A stretch of DNA of 64,000 nucleotides from positions 17,648 through 81,647 of the forward strand of contig JAVEQK010000012.1 of NCBI GenBank assembly GCA_034007705.1. The letters run 5' to 3'. The number at the start of each line of letters is the position of its first letter. Positions within the stretch are counted from its first letter, which is position 1. The translations under genes were made by a program, and so were the position numbers. Of the stretch, positions 19,137 through 32,648 are shown piece by piece. A model generated the notes under the pieces. The model had not been told where the DNA came from. It searched no databases and saw nothing but the letters and a program-made list of their open reading frames with translations. The stretch is from UBA10518 sp022837185. Its GTDB lineage: Bacteria > Desulfobacterota > Desulfobulbia > Desulfobulbales > Desulfobulbaceae.

Positions 19137-19835
19137 TCATGGGACGACCGGTTGATCCGGTGAGGACGGGGCAAGCAGTTTTCCCGCGTCGGCGGGTTCC
19201 AGGCCGAAGTTGTGTGCGATGGCGCTCCAGCTCAGGCCCTCCTGCCGGTGCAGGGCAAGAATCGCAGCAGGCTCGGTGCCGCTGTGATCGGCAAGAGTCA
19301 GGAGCAGGACAATTTCCCGGAGTTCGAGGCCGTCTTGTTGCAATGTTTCAATTTCCCGGGGTTGCCGGGCAAAGCGCTCCCTGATCATCTTCTCCATGAC
19401 CCTGCCGGCAGCCTGTTCGTCGGGCATGCCGGAACGGATTTGACCCAGGAGGTCGTCCGCACCGCCGGGAGGCACGGGCAGCTCCCCGACGGCTTCCTGC
19501 CAGGTCCTGCTCTGTTTCAGGGTCAGCAGCCGGTCCACATCCGATCCGGTTTGCACGGCGATATGCAGGGCGATGAGCAGGTCACTGTTGGACGTCCCGC
19601 CCTGCATCTTCATCAGGACGATCTGACGCTTGGCAATGTCGAAATGGGCGGCCAGGAGGGAATTGAACACGGTTGTGAGCAGATAGGCGTCCGACGAAAA
19701 CGGATCGGCGGGGTTGTAGGCGCGGTCGCGGAAGCAATGGCAGGCCGCCGTCATATTGGCGGAGGCGGCCGGGCCCGGGAAAAGCAGGGCAAGGCCGAGG
19801 AGGAAAAAAAACAGGGGGGGAAGTCGGCGTTTCAT
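19137..19835 (-). CDS. Secreted protein of unknown function
   Basis: About 232 aa from ATG 19835. The N-terminus MKRRLPPLFFFLLGLALLF with cleavage after PAASA is a clear signal peptide, and the mature part begins with a CHC motif (AACHCFRDRAYNPADPFSSDAYLL). The rest is alpha-helical, with no membrane segment. I do not recognise the family. The gene starts 8 bp after galE, and there is no strong Shine-Dalgarno sequence, so translation is probably coupled to galE. The link to galE may be only co-transcription. Confidence 0.7.
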   Translation of the reverse strand: MKRRLPPLFFFLLGLALLFPGPAASANMTAACHCFRDRAYNPADPFSSDAYLLTTVFNSLLAAHFDIAKRQIVLMKMQGGTSNSDLLIALHIAVQTGSDVDRLLTLKQSRTWQEAVGELPVPPGGADDLLGQIRSGMPDEQAAGRVMEKMIRERFARQPREIETLQQDGLELREIVLLLTLADHSGTEPAAILALHRQEGLSWSAIAHNFGLEPADAGKLLAPSSPDQPVVP

Positions 19836-19843
19836 AACAGGTC

Positions 19844-20878
19844 TCAATCACCGGCAGCGGGTGCCGAAGCGTAGCCGTTGGGATTCTTCACCTGCCAGTT
19901 CCAGGCGTCCGCGCACATCTCTTCCAGGCCCAGTTCCGCTTTCCAGCCCAGTTCCCTCTCGGCCAGCGAGGGATCGGCGTAGCAGCAGGCAATGTCCCCG
20001 GGCCGCCGGCCGGTGATCGCATAGTTGATCGTCCTGCCGCTGGCCCTGGAAAAGGCCTTGACCATGTCCATTACGCTGTGTCCCCGGCCGGTTCCCAGGT
20101 TGTAGGTAACCACGCCCGGATCCCCTCCGAGTTTGTCCAGGGCCTTGAGATGGCCGCGGGCCAGGTCGACGACATGGATATAATCCCGGATGCCCGTGCC
20201 GTCGTACGTGTCGTAGTCATTGCCGAAGATGAACAGTTTCTCCAGTTTGCCGACCGCCACCTGGGCGATATACGGCATCAGGTTGTTGGGAATGCCGTTG
20301 GGGTCCTCGCCGATCTCTCCGCTGCGGTGCGCCCCGACGGGATTGAAATACCGCAGCAGGGCGACATTCCATGCTGGATCGGCCGCGTGCACATCGCGGA
20401 GCAGGTTTTCGATAATGAGCTTGGTCCTGCCGTACGGATTGGTGCAGGACAGGGGAAAATCCTCGCGGATCGGCACGGTGGAGGGTTCGCCGTATACGGT
20501 CGCCGATGAGCTGAACACGAGGTTTTTCACGTTTCGCCGCTGCATGACCTCGCAGAGGTTGATGGTGCCGACGATGTTGTTTCGGTAGTACAGCAGAGGC
20601 CTGGACGTCGACTCTCCGACCGCCTTCAGGCCGGCGAAATGAATGACCGCCCCGGCGTCGTCGCACACTTCGAAGATGCGGTCCACGGCTTCGATGTCCA
20701 GCAGGTCGGTTTCAAAAAAAGCCAGGGGTCTGCCGCTGAGCATCTCAACCCGCCTGAGGGATTCCTCATGGGAATTGACAAGGTTGTCGATGACCGTAAC
20801 CTGGTGGCCGGCCTGCAGCAGTTCCAGGCAGGTATGGCTGCCGATATATCCGGCCCCGCCGGTGACAATGATGTGCAT
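19844..20878 (-). CDS. galE: UDP-glucose 4-epimerase GalE
   Basis: 344 aa, full length for the family. It interconverts UDP-glucose and UDP-galactose for surface polysaccharide. The Rossmann motif TGGAGYIGSHTCLEL binds NAD. SSSATVYG supplies the catalytic Ser/Thr, and NPYGRTK supplies the Tyr-x3-Lys pair. GTGIRDYIHVVDLA is typical of GalE and separates it from dTDP-glucose dehydratases. The start is well supported by AAAGGAGAAGGA directly upstream. It is followed by a small secreted-protein gene in the same direction. Confidence 0.95.
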   Translation of the reverse strand: MHIIVTGGAGYIGSHTCLELLQAGHQVTVIDNLVNSHEESLRRVEMLSGRPLAFFETDLLDIEAVDRIFEVCDDAGAVIHFAGLKAVGESTSRPLLYYRNNIVGTINLCEVMQRRNVKNLVFSSSATVYGEPSTVPIREDFPLSCTNPYGRTKLIIENLLRDVHAADPAWNVALLRYFNPVGAHRSGEIGEDPNGIPNNLMPYIAQVAVGKLEKLFIFGNDYDTYDGTGIRDYIHVVDLARGHLKALDKLGGDPGVVTYNLGTGRGHSVMDMVKAFSRASGRTINYAITGRRPGDIACCYADPSLAERELGWKAELGLEEMCADAWNWQVKNPNGYASAPAAGD

Positions 20879-21094
20879 TCCTTCTCCTTTGCAGAAGTTT
20901 GAACCGTCAGATTAGCTGAAATCGTGGAAAAAGGCAACCGCAGCGGCGGGGCGCAATGCGCCGGCAACCGGTTGCCGGGCCTGCGGCCGCCACCGAAAAG
21001 GCGCGGAATTGACCCGCTCTATCCTGTACCATGAAATCCTGATCGACTTCAAAATAAAATCCTGATAATATCCAACTGTTGTGATAATTAACAG

Positions 21095-21312
21095 AGCCAG
21101 CGAAATCGGGATCGGGATCGACATCGAAAGATAATGGTGTCCGGTTGGGAGAAACGAAATGTCTCCCATCTGGTGGGGAGTGCAGAAAGGGATTCGTGAA
21201 GTTACGGAAGTTGGGGTGAGTTCACGAACCCCCACACAAAACTGCCAACTGCCGACTGCCGACTGCCGACTCCGGCGCAGCCGGTCCGATTTCGATTGCG
21301 ATTTTGATAAAA
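21095..21312. repeat. Mosaic repeat island 3
   Basis: A GATCGG hexad run (about 21103-21132), a half copy of the TTGGGGTGAG unit (about 21208-21236), heptads in reverse orientation (AACTGCCGACTGCCGACTGCC, about 21250-21270) and a second hexad run (about 21287-21310). It fills the space between galE and the tautomerase gene. Confidence 0.75.
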
Positions 21313-21335
21313 GCAAACGTGTGGGAGGTTCAACC

Positions 21336-21521
21336 ATGCCGTACGTCAGCATCAGAGTGGCCGGGACCCTGACAAGGGACCAGAAGGCGAAAATCGCCGA
21401 CGGGGTGACCAGGGTGATCGCCACGGAAACCGGCAAGCCGGAAAGCTCGATTTTGATCTTCATCGATGAGGAAAAGAGGGAAAACATAGCCAGCGGCGGC
21501 AAGCTGCTCGACGAAAACTGA
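21336..21521 (+). CDS. 4-oxalocrotonate tautomerase-like protein
   Basis: 61 aa, the usual size for this family. After removal of the initiator Met, Pro1 (MPYVSIRVAG) would be the catalytic base of a tautomerase. The segment GKPESSILIFIDE matches the family C-terminal strand. The ATG follows GGGAGG at 7 nt. In-frame codons upstream translate repeats and were excluded. It lies 2 bp before ligA and may be co-transcribed with it; the substrate is unknown. Confidence 0.85.
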   Translation: MPYVSIRVAGTLTRDQKAKIADGVTRVIATETGKPESSILIFIDEEKRENIASGGKLLDEN

Positions 21522-21523
21522 TC

Positions 21524-23545
21524 ATGCCCGGCGACGAGCAGCGCGCCGCGGAGCGCCTTGCCGAACTGCGCAGGGAAATCAGCTATCATGATCATCGCTA
21601 TTACGTCCTGGACGACCCGGTCATATCGGATGCCGAATATGACCTGCTGTTCAGGGAGCTTCTCGAGCTCGAGCAACGGTATCCCCATCTGGTCACTCCT
21701 GATTCTCCGAGTCTCAGGGTCGGAGGAGAGCCGCTCTCCGCCTTTGCGGAGGTGGCGCATCCCTTTCCCATGTACGGCCTGGACAATGTTTTCGACGAGG
21801 AGGAGTTCAGGGCCTTTGACCGGAAGGTCAAGCGCTACCTGCAGCGCAATGAGGAGATAGCCTATTTTGTCGAACCCAAGCTTGACGGCCTGGCGGTGGA
21901 ACTGATCTATGAGCGGGGCCTGTTCACCCTCGGCTCCACCCGGGGAAACGGCATGGTCGGGGAAGACATCACCCCGCAGCTGCGCACCGTCCAGGCCATC
22001 CCCCTGCGGCTGCGAGACGTGGGGCGGTCCCTGCCGGAGCAGTTGATCGTCAGGGGCGAGGTCTATCTCCCCCGCAAGGGTTTTGCCGAACTGAACCGTC
22101 AGCGCCTGGAAGAGGGTGAGCCGCTGTTTGCCAACCCCCGCAACGCCGCCGCCGGGTCCCTGCGGCAGCTTGATCCCCAAATCACGGCCCGGCGGCCCCT
22201 GTCCTTTTTCGTCTACGGCGTCGGTGATGCCTCCGTCGTCCCGGTCCGGCGGCAGAGCGAGCTTATGGACTACTTCGCCGACCTCGGCTTCAGGGTGAAC
22301 CCGTTCACCAGGAGATGCGAAACCCTGGAAGAGGCGGCCGGCTGGTACCATCATCTGCTGGAGATGCGGCATCAACTGGAATACGAGATCGACGGCATCG
22401 TGGTCAAGGTGGACTCGTTCGACCTGCAGCATCGGCTCGGCATGACCACCCGGGCGCCTCGCTGGGCGGTGGCCTGGAAATTTCCCGCCACCCAGGTCAC
22501 CACCAGGATGACCGGGGTGGAATTCCAGGTCGGCCGCACCGGGGCCGTGACCCCGGTGGCGATCCTCGAGCCGGTCAATGTCAACGGGGTGACCGTCAGG
22601 CGGGCCACCCTGCACAACCAGGATGAAATAGAGCGCAAGGACCTGCGGATCGGCGACCAGGTGCTGGTCCAGCGGGCCGGCGACGTCATCCCCGAGGTGG
22701 TCAAGCCCATCGTCGATGTGCGGACCGGCGGAGAACAGGAAATTCACTTCCCGCAAAAATGTCCCGAGTGCGGCCACCGGCTGGTACGGCCGGAGAACGA
22801 GGCGGTGACCAGGTGCGTCAATCCCCACTGCCCGGCCCAGCGGCTGCGAAGCCTGATTTACTTCGCCGGCCGGGGCGGGCTGGATATCGAGGGACTGGGC
22901 TGGAAAAACATGGAGCAGTTGGTCGCCGCCGGGCTGGTTGCCGATATACCTGATATTTTCAAGCTCCGGGTCGAGGATCTGGAAGAGCTTGAAGGGTGGG
23001 GCCGGAAATCAGCGGACAACGCGGTCCGGGCAATCCGCTCGTCTGCCAGAACGAGCCTGGCGAAATTCATCCAGGCCCTGGGCATCCGGTATATCGGCGA
23101 GGTGAATGCCGGCCTGCTGGCCCGCCACTTCGGGAGCCTGGAGAAAATAATGGCGGCAACGCTGCCGGAACTCCTTGAAGTGGAAGGAATCGGCGCTCAG
23201 GCCGCCGCCAGTCTGGTCGAGTATTTTTCGGATCCCGCGGTGTGCAGCATGATCGCCAGACTGCTGGACTGCGGTCTGGAAATCGTCCCGGAGCGGACCG
23301 AGGGGCAGCAGCTTGCCGGCCGGGTTTTTCTTTTTACCGGCACCCTGTCGGCGATGTCGAGAAATGAAGCCAAGCAGAGGGTCAAGGCCCTGGGAGGCCA
23401 GGTCGTTTCAGCCATCAGCCGTAGGGTGACCGACCTGGTTGCGGGCGACAAGCCGGGGAGCAAGCTGACGGAAGCTGAAAAGCTGGGGATCAGGATCCTC
23501 GGCGAGGAAGAGTTTAACCGGATCATTGGACAGCAGGGTGGATGA
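21524..23545 (+). CDS. ligA: NAD-dependent DNA ligase LigA
   Basis: 673 aa, the normal length. It seals nicks in replication and repair using NAD. The adenylated lysine is in VEPKLDGLAVELIYERG. Other adenylation-domain motifs are STRGNGMVGEDIT, EIDGIVVKVD and VAWKFPA. A four-cysteine zinc finger (CPECGHRL, CVNPHCPAQ) is followed by a helix-hairpin-helix region and a C-terminal BRCT domain (LAGRVFLFTGTLSAMSRNEA). It overlaps the acylphosphatase gene by 4 bp. Confidence 0.97.
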   Translation: MPGDEQRAAERLAELRREISYHDHRYYVLDDPVISDAEYDLLFRELLELEQRYPHLVTPDSPSLRVGGEPLSAFAEVAHPFPMYGLDNVFDEEEFRAFDRKVKRYLQRNEEIAYFVEPKLDGLAVELIYERGLFTLGSTRGNGMVGEDITPQLRTVQAIPLRLRDVGRSLPEQLIVRGEVYLPRKGFAELNRQRLEEGEPLFANPRNAAAGSLRQLDPQITARRPLSFFVYGVGDASVVPVRRQSELMDYFADLGFRVNPFTRRCETLEEAAGWYHHLLEMRHQLEYEIDGIVVKVDSFDLQHRLGMTTRAPRWAVAWKFPATQVTTRMTGVEFQVGRTGAVTPVAILEPVNVNGVTVRRATLHNQDEIERKDLRIGDQVLVQRAGDVIPEVVKPIVDVRTGGEQEIHFPQKCPECGHRLVRPENEAVTRCVNPHCPAQRLRSLIYFAGRGGLDIEGLGWKNMEQLVAAGLVADIPDIFKLRVEDLEELEGWGRKSADNAVRAIRSSARTSLAKFIQALGIRYIGEVNAGLLARHFGSLEKIMAATLPELLEVEGIGAQAAASLVEYFSDPAVCSMIARLLDCGLEIVPERTEGQQLAGRVFLFTGTLSAMSRNEAKQRVKALGGQVVSAISRRVTDLVAGDKPGSKLTEAEKLGIRILGEEEFNRIIGQQGG

Positions 23546-23823
23546 CAATGAAGAGCAGACGGGTGCACGTGATCGTGCACGGCCTTGTTCAGGGAGTGTT
23601 TTTTCGGGATTACACCAGGAGACAGGCATGGATACTGGAAGTCAACGGCTGGGTCCGCAACCGGCGCGACGGGACCGTTGAAGCGGTGATCGAGGGAGAG
23701 GAGGACAGGGTGGCGGCGATGATTGACTGGCTGCACACGGGGTCCCCCCATTCGGTGGTCGAATCCGTTGACGTCCGGGACGAAGAACCCCTCGGTGAGA
23801 AAGGGTTTGATATCAGGTACTGA
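23542..23823 (+). CDS. acyP: Acylphosphatase
   Basis: 93 aa. The enzyme hydrolyses acyl phosphates. VHGLVQGVFFRDYTRRQA carries the phosphate-binding loop and arginine, and GWVRNRRDGTVEAVIEG carries the catalytic asparagine. The ATG overlaps the ligA stop (ATGA); a second ATG two codons later is equally possible. It is the second gene of the ligA run. Confidence 0.93.
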   Translation: MTMKSRRVHVIVHGLVQGVFFRDYTRRQAWILEVNGWVRNRRDGTVEAVIEGEEDRVAAMIDWLHTGSPHSVVESVDVRDEEPLGEKGFDIRY

Positions 23824-23859
23824 TTTCCCGCAAATACAGCGCAGCAGAAAGAGAGAGGA

Positions 23860-24111
23860 ATGAAAAAAGTTCAGATGCCGTCCGGCAGGCCCCTGGGGAG
23901 GATTGTCTGCCCGCATTGCGGCAATGACAGGGAATTCATCGAGGTTGCCCGCAATGTCGTTGTGACCACGAAGTATGTGCAGAACAATGACGGCAGCTTT
24001 ACCCCCGTAGAGGACGACAGCGAGGTGACGGGCAAGGTTGAGCTCTACTGCGGCGAATGCGACGCCGATGTCAGTTTTTTCCACGACCACCTGACCGAGA
24101 TGCTCTTCTGA
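23860..24111 (+). CDS. Small zinc-ribbon protein
   Basis: 83 aa with two CxxC knuckles (CPHCGNDREF near residue 17 and CGECDADVSF near 67), a four-cysteine zinc-ribbon layout. The middle (VVVTTKYVQNNDGSFTPVEDD) is strand-rich. GAGAGGA precedes the ATG. The gene ends 2 bp before the ATP-grasp gene, so the two are probably translated together. I do not know a function for this family. Confidence 0.75.
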   Translation: MKKVQMPSGRPLGRIVCPHCGNDREFIEVARNVVVTTKYVQNNDGSFTPVEDDSEVTGKVELYCGECDADVSFFHDHLTEMLF

Positions 24112-24113
24112 CC

Positions 24114-24881
24114 ATGGCCCCCCGGATAATTCACGACAACGATTCACTGTTCGACCGGTATCACGAACTGGCGGCAGGGGATATCGTTGTCGGCAGGGTG
24201 CGGCTGCGGCGCGGAGAGGAGCACCTGCTTCTCGACCTGGAGGCGCGGGGGATCAAGCTTGTCCCCTCCGCGACCGCGCAGCTCTGCAGCCGCTCCAAGG
24301 TGTTCCAGGCAAGAATTCTGGATCGCTTCATGGTGCCCGGCACGGCGCCGGTTTATGACCCGCACGACCTGATGCGCCTGCTCACCGAATACGGCCGCCG
24401 GGGCGTGGGCCGGACTGTCTGCAAGCTTGACCGGGCAAACGGCGGCCAGGGAGTACTGCTGTTCCCGTCGTTGGAGGACGTCTACAATCAGGCCGTTCCC
24501 GGTTCGCTGCCCTTTCCCTTTGTCGTCCAGCCGTTTGTCGACGGGAGCCGGGACGTCCGGGTTGTCCTGCTGGGAGAGTACGTGGAGGCCTATGAACGGC
24601 GGAATCCCGGAAATTTCCGGCATAATCTGCATTGCGGAGGAGAAAGCATCCCATGGGAACCGGGCCGGAAAGAGCTTGATCTCTGCCGGCAGGCCATGGA
24701 AAGGGCGGGCTTTCTCTACGCCCATGTTGACGTGCTGGTTGCGCCCGATGGCGCGGTGTATCTGAATGAAATAAATCTGCGGGGCGGGTTGCGGGGGGCG
24801 GCGATCGGCCAGCGGGAATATCTCCAGGCGGTCGACCTGATCCATTCCCGGGTGCTGGCTGGACTGCGGAAAGAAACCTGA
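24114..24881 (+). CDS. ATP-grasp domain protein (RimK-like)
   Basis: 255 aa from ATG 24114. The C-terminal two thirds has the ATP-grasp layout: VCKLDRANGGQGVLLFPS (lysine and glycine-rich loop), FVVQPFVDGSRDVRVVLLG, then VDVLVAPDGAVYLNEINLRGG with the metal-binding Glu and Asn. This is closest to RimK-type ligases that join an amino acid or peptide by an amide bond. The acceptor is unknown. The adjacent zinc-ribbon gene 2 bp upstream is a natural candidate partner or substrate, but that is a guess from position. Confidence 0.8.
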   Translation: MAPRIIHDNDSLFDRYHELAAGDIVVGRVRLRRGEEHLLLDLEARGIKLVPSATAQLCSRSKVFQARILDRFMVPGTAPVYDPHDLMRLLTEYGRRGVGRTVCKLDRANGGQGVLLFPSLEDVYNQAVPGSLPFPFVVQPFVDGSRDVRVVLLGEYVEAYERRNPGNFRHNLHCGGESIPWEPGRKELDLCRQAMERAGFLYAHVDVLVAPDGAVYLNEINLRGGLRGAAIGQREYLQAVDLIHSRVLAGLRKET

Positions 24882-24899
24882 GAGTGTTCCGCCTGCGGT

Positions 24900-25240
24900 T
24901 CGGGGGGTGGGAAGTGGCAGCGCCCCACCCCGCTGCGGGGACGAATGAGCGGAATCAAATGTTTGCGCTGCCGGCTGTGCAGGGAAAAATTCGTAGGTCG
25001 GGGTGAGCTTGCGAACCCCGACACAAAGCTCGTGGGAATTGTTGGAGTTCGCGAGCTCACTCCAACCTACGAAACTGCGACCTATCTGTTTGATCTACCG
25101 TTATGTTGTTGATGAGTCCGGAGTTTGCCGACAGGGCTGGATGGGATGAAGGCGCAGGAGATGTCGTAGGTTGGCGGTAAGCGCAGCGAACCCCAACAAT
25201 TCCTATAGGTTAGGTTGGGCTTTGCGAGCTCATCCACTTC
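24900..25240. repeat. Mosaic repeat island 4
   Basis: It begins with the GGCAGCGCCCCACCCCGCTG / GCGGGGACGAATGAG unit (about 24914-24950), seen again at 49.66 kb. Two copies of the long inverted repeat follow: GTAGGTCGGGGTGAGC ... CACTCCAACCTACG at 24993-25072, and a more decayed one at about 25166-25236. Confidence 0.8.
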
Positions 25241-25291
25241 TGCCCGATCCAACGTCATGGTCTTCACGAGCTGAGGATTGTTGGTAATCAA

Positions 25292-25329
25292 CAAAAAAAA
25301 AGGAAGACTGATCCTTCAGCCTTCCTTTT
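25292..25329 (-). terminator. Rho-independent terminator of dsrC
   Basis: On the minus strand AAGGAAGGCTG / CAGTCTTCCTT forms an 11-bp stem with one mismatch and a short loop, followed by a run of nine T. It begins about 25 bp after the dsrC stop. Confidence 0.9.
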
Positions 25330-25353
25330 GTGCGAATCAGGGATGGTACTGAA

Positions 25354-25674
25354 TCAGACGCATCCTGTCGGTTTCGGCAGCCCGGCCATTTTACAGGCTC
25401 CCTTACCGGGTCCGCTCGGGAAAAGCTCGTAGATCCTCTTCAGAGGGAAGCCGGTGGTCTTGGACAGAATCCGAACCATGGGGGCGATGCCGTTCTTCTT
25501 GTAGTATTCCTGAAGTGCGTCAATAACTTTCTGGTGCTCGTCGGTCAACTCGGAAATACCTTCGATTGTCTTTACATAGTCAACCCAGTTTTCATCCCAC
25601 TCTTCCATGCCATTGGCGAGGAAGCCGTCTTCGTCTACAGCGTAGCTTTTTCCATTGTGCTCGATAGTTGCCAT
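25354..25674 (-). CDS. dsrC: Sulfur carrier DsrC
   Basis: 106 aa, standard length for DsrC/TusE. DsrC is the substrate-like partner of dissimilatory sulfite reductase and carries a trisulfide between two cysteines on its flexible C-terminal arm. Both are present: C94 in GKGACKMAG and C105 as the penultimate residue (PTGCV), 11 positions apart, which marks true DsrC rather than TusE. The gene is monocistronic, with a strong promoter, an AAGGAGG ribosome site and a terminator, as usual for this very highly expressed gene. Its presence implies a dissimilatory sulfur metabolism; dsrAB are not in the window. Confidence 0.97.
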   Translation of the reverse strand: MATIEHNGKSYAVDEDGFLANGMEEWDENWVDYVKTIEGISELTDEHQKVIDALQEYYKKNGIAPMVRILSKTTGFPLKRIYELFPSGPGKGACKMAGLPKPTGCV

Positions 25675-25746
25675 GTTATCCTCCTTGCGGCAATGTATTA
25701 ACGTCCATGCAAACTAAATCTTACCCCTGTCATAATGAGTAAAATT

Positions 25747-25775
25747 GATTTACTATAGGGTAAAATCTTTGTCAA
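25747..25775 (-). promoter_or_regulatory. Sigma-70-type promoter of dsrC
   Basis: On the minus strand TTGACA (25775-25770), a 17-bp spacer and TAAATC (25752-25747) lie about 70 bp upstream of the dsrC ATG. The -35 box is a perfect match, the -10 a fair one. Confidence 0.7.
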
Positions 25776-25958
25776 GCAAACAACATTATTTTTTTGAATG
25801 AATGAGCAATCAGTTTTTCCCCTGGCAACTTTCCTTTTTTCCTTGTAAAAATCCCATGTTTTCAGGATGATTCGATGCCGCCCGCCGGCGGCGAAAAGTT
25901 TTTATATCCGCCGGAAACGGCGCTGTTCGTCTTTTCATGATTCAGGAGCGAAAACCCC

Positions 25959-27854
25959 ATGCTGAATATTTTACGTAAGAAAGCCCAGTCCATCGTTATC
26001 CAGGCCGTCGTTCTGATTATCGCCATCGTTTTCATTTTCTGGGGTGTGGGGACGAACATCGGCGGCAAGAGAAACATGCTGGCCTCCGTCAACGGAGTGG
26101 AAATCCCGTATCAGGATTATCAGCGAAACTACGATAACGCCGTGGAAAACCTCCGCGTCCAGTTCGGAGGCTCCATTCCCCAAGGTCTGCTCGAAGGACT
26201 CGACCTGAACCGCCAGGTGCTGAACCAGTTGATTCAGGCTGAAATCCTCCGGCAGGGAGGCCGCAAGATGGGAATCACCGTCAGCAAACTGGCCACCCAG
26301 GAGGAAATCATGGACATGGAGGTCTTCCAGACCGACGGTCAGTTCGATCTGGCCCGTTACCGGGAGATCCTCAGCCAGAACCGGATGACGCCGACCGTGT
26401 TCGAGGCCGGCCTGCGCAATGACCTGCTCACCAGCAAGGTCACCGAGGCGATCCGAAGTTTCGCCCTGGTCACCGACAACCAGGTGGAAACCGTTGCCGC
26501 CTATGCCGGCGAAGAGGTGAAACTGGCCTATGCCGCGGTGCGCGGTGAAGATATGACGGCCAGGGTGCGGATCGAGGAGGAGGCGCTGGCCGCCTGGTAC
26601 GACGAACGGAAAAACGACTATCTCTCCGACCCGAAGATCCGTCTGCAGTATCTGTTTTTCAGCTATGACGACGATCTCGGCCAACTGACGGTCACCGACG
26701 AGGCGGTCAGGGCGTACTACGAGGAGAACATCGGCACCTATTCCGTCCCGGAAAGGCGCCGTGCCAGGCATATCCTCCTGCGGGTTTCGGAAAGCGATGA
26801 TGCCGGGGTCCGGGCCGCCAGGAAGAAGAAGGCGGAGGAGATTTTGGAGATGGCGCGGGAGGGGAACGATTTCGCCGAGCTCGCCAGACAGTATTCCGAG
26901 GATCCTTCCGCCGCCAATGGGGGCGATCTCGGCTTTTTTAGCCGGGGCGCAATGGTTGAGCCGTTTGACGATGCCGTTTTCCGGATGCAGCCCGGCGACA
27001 TCAGCGAGGTGGTGGAGACGGTTTTCGGCTTTCATATCATCAACCTGGAAGAGGTCAGTCAGTCAGGTGTCCGTTCCCTTGACGAGGTCAGGGACGAAAT
27101 CGTCGACCAACTGAAGCAGAAGGTGGTCAAGGGGACTACCTTCAAGCGCGCTTCACAAGCCTACGAGGATATCATCCGGGCCGGAAGCCTGGCGAATTAT
27201 ACCGCCGGCGGAGAAGGGGAACCGGTTACTCAGACCGACTATTTTTCCCGCAATGAGCCGTCCGGTCCGCCGGTTTCCGACCCCAGGTTCCTGCAGGAGG
27301 CATTCAGGCTGAAGAAGGGGGAGTTGAGTTCGCTGGTGGAAACAGGCGATGGCTATGCCATCCTTTTTGTCGATGATGTCCAGGAGCCGCAGGTTCCGGC
27401 ACTGGAAGCCGTCCGCGAACAGGTCGAAGTCGATTACCGGAGAGCAAGGAGCCTGGAACTGGCCCGAGAGGAAGCGGAAAGACTGCTCAACGAGGCCCGG
27501 GACAAAAAAAGCCTTGCCGCTGCCGTGCCGGCGGAGATCGGGATCAAGGAATCAGGCTATATCCGGCACACGGATCCGGCATCTGCGGGAGAAGTGCCGG
27601 CCCAGGTTGTGCAGGAAGCATTTGAGCTGTCCGCCGGAGAAAAGCTGCCGCAGCAGCCGGCTGCCGTCGGTGATGCCTTCTACCTGTTCGAGCTCGTTGA
27701 AAAAAGGCAGGGGGACCGGTCCATGGACGAAAGCGAGCGCGCCAAGCTCCGCGAACAATTGCTCACCTCGGTGGAGAACGAATTGATGACCGGGTGGCTG
27801 ACCTGGATGGAAAGCAAGGCGGATATCTGGGTCAATGAACAGCTTCTGCGATAG
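25959..27854 (+). CDS. ppiD: Peptidyl-prolyl isomerase PpiD (SurA N-terminal domain)
   Basis: 631 aa. A single N-terminal membrane anchor (VIQAVVLIIAIVFIFWGVG, about residues 13-31) holds a large periplasmic chaperone part. A SurA_N-like helical domain (ASVNGVEIPYQDYQRNY) is followed by a parvulin domain (RARHILLRVSE, FAELARQYSEDPSAANGGDL, VFGFHIINLEEV) and a C-terminal helical part. PpiD assists folding of exported proteins at the Sec translocon. The start is supported by AGGAGCG. It is divergent from dsrC, and the two share a 284-bp spacer. Confidence 0.9.
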   Translation: MLNILRKKAQSIVIQAVVLIIAIVFIFWGVGTNIGGKRNMLASVNGVEIPYQDYQRNYDNAVENLRVQFGGSIPQGLLEGLDLNRQVLNQLIQAEILRQGGRKMGITVSKLATQEEIMDMEVFQTDGQFDLARYREILSQNRMTPTVFEAGLRNDLLTSKVTEAIRSFALVTDNQVETVAAYAGEEVKLAYAAVRGEDMTARVRIEEEALAAWYDERKNDYLSDPKIRLQYLFFSYDDDLGQLTVTDEAVRAYYEENIGTYSVPERRRARHILLRVSESDDAGVRAARKKKAEEILEMAREGNDFAELARQYSEDPSAANGGDLGFFSRGAMVEPFDDAVFRMQPGDISEVVETVFGFHIINLEEVSQSGVRSLDEVRDEIVDQLKQKVVKGTTFKRASQAYEDIIRAGSLANYTAGGEGEPVTQTDYFSRNEPSGPPVSDPRFLQEAFRLKKGELSSLVETGDGYAILFVDDVQEPQVPALEAVREQVEVDYRRARSLELAREEAERLLNEARDKKSLAAAVPAEIGIKESGYIRHTDPASAGEVPAQVVQEAFELSAGEKLPQQPAAVGDAFYLFELVEKRQGDRSMDESERAKLREQLLTSVENELMTGWLTWMESKADIWVNEQLLR

Positions 27855-27872
27855 GATCCGGCTGCGCAGGGA

Positions 27873-28265
27873 GTCTTGAGTCGGCAGTCGGCAGTCGGCA
27901 GTCGGCAGTCGGCAGTTTGGGATTTGAAGCCTGTCGTCTTGTCAGCGTTGCAAAACCCTTCTCCCGGGGAGGTAAGCGAACAAGTGAGACTCCGGGCAGG
28001 TGCCCCGGTGGGGCGGATGAGGGGGATTCCCCTGACAGCCTACAGGCTAAACACCTGATCCGCTCGGATACGTGAGCCTGCAGGTGAACCACCAAAACTG
28101 CTCATGCGTGGCGGAGAAATTTTCGATTTCGATTTCGATACCGATTTCGATTTCAAATGGGGGTTTCCTGCACGGCGCGCAGCCTGTAGGTTGGGGTGAG
28201 CCAGAGAACCCCAACAATTCCGATCGGTTACGTTGGTCTTTGCGAGCTCGGCCCAACATGCGACT
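27873..28265. repeat. Mosaic repeat island 5
   Basis: Five GGCAGTC heptads (27876-27912), GGATTTGAAGCCTGTCG, an AACCCTTCTCCC ... GGGGCGGATGAGGGGG unit (about 27953-28025), a GATTTC/GATACC hexad run (28122-28156) and a TAGGTTGGGGTGAGCC inverted repeat (28188-28262). The whole ppiD / helicase spacer is made of these units, plus an AT-rich stretch (28320-28436) just before the helicase gene. Confidence 0.8.
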
Positions 28266-28436
28266 TGTATTCATTATCACCGGCGACTTTCCTCAATTCG
28301 TAATTCTGCATTCATAATTCGACAGATTCCCTTCCTGCATCGGCGGTTCATATTTTTTTTTATTAAATAAACACCGTTTCCGTGGTATATTATTATTTCT
28401 TTTGGTTTTTTTTGTGCATTCTATTTCCGGATCCCC

Positions 28437-32597
<4,161 letters not shown>

Positions 32598-32648
32598 GGG
32601 AGCGGTGGAAAGAAGAGAGCCTTGCATTACAGCGGAACAGGAGGAGAG

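Noticed and set aside
20912..22828. A 638-codon open frame on the minus strand opposite ligA
   Set aside because: It is a reading-frame shadow of ligA and of repeat DNA.
27873..27915. CRISPR array
   Set aside because: The GGCAGTC copies are back-to-back heptads with no spacers, and no cas genes are present.
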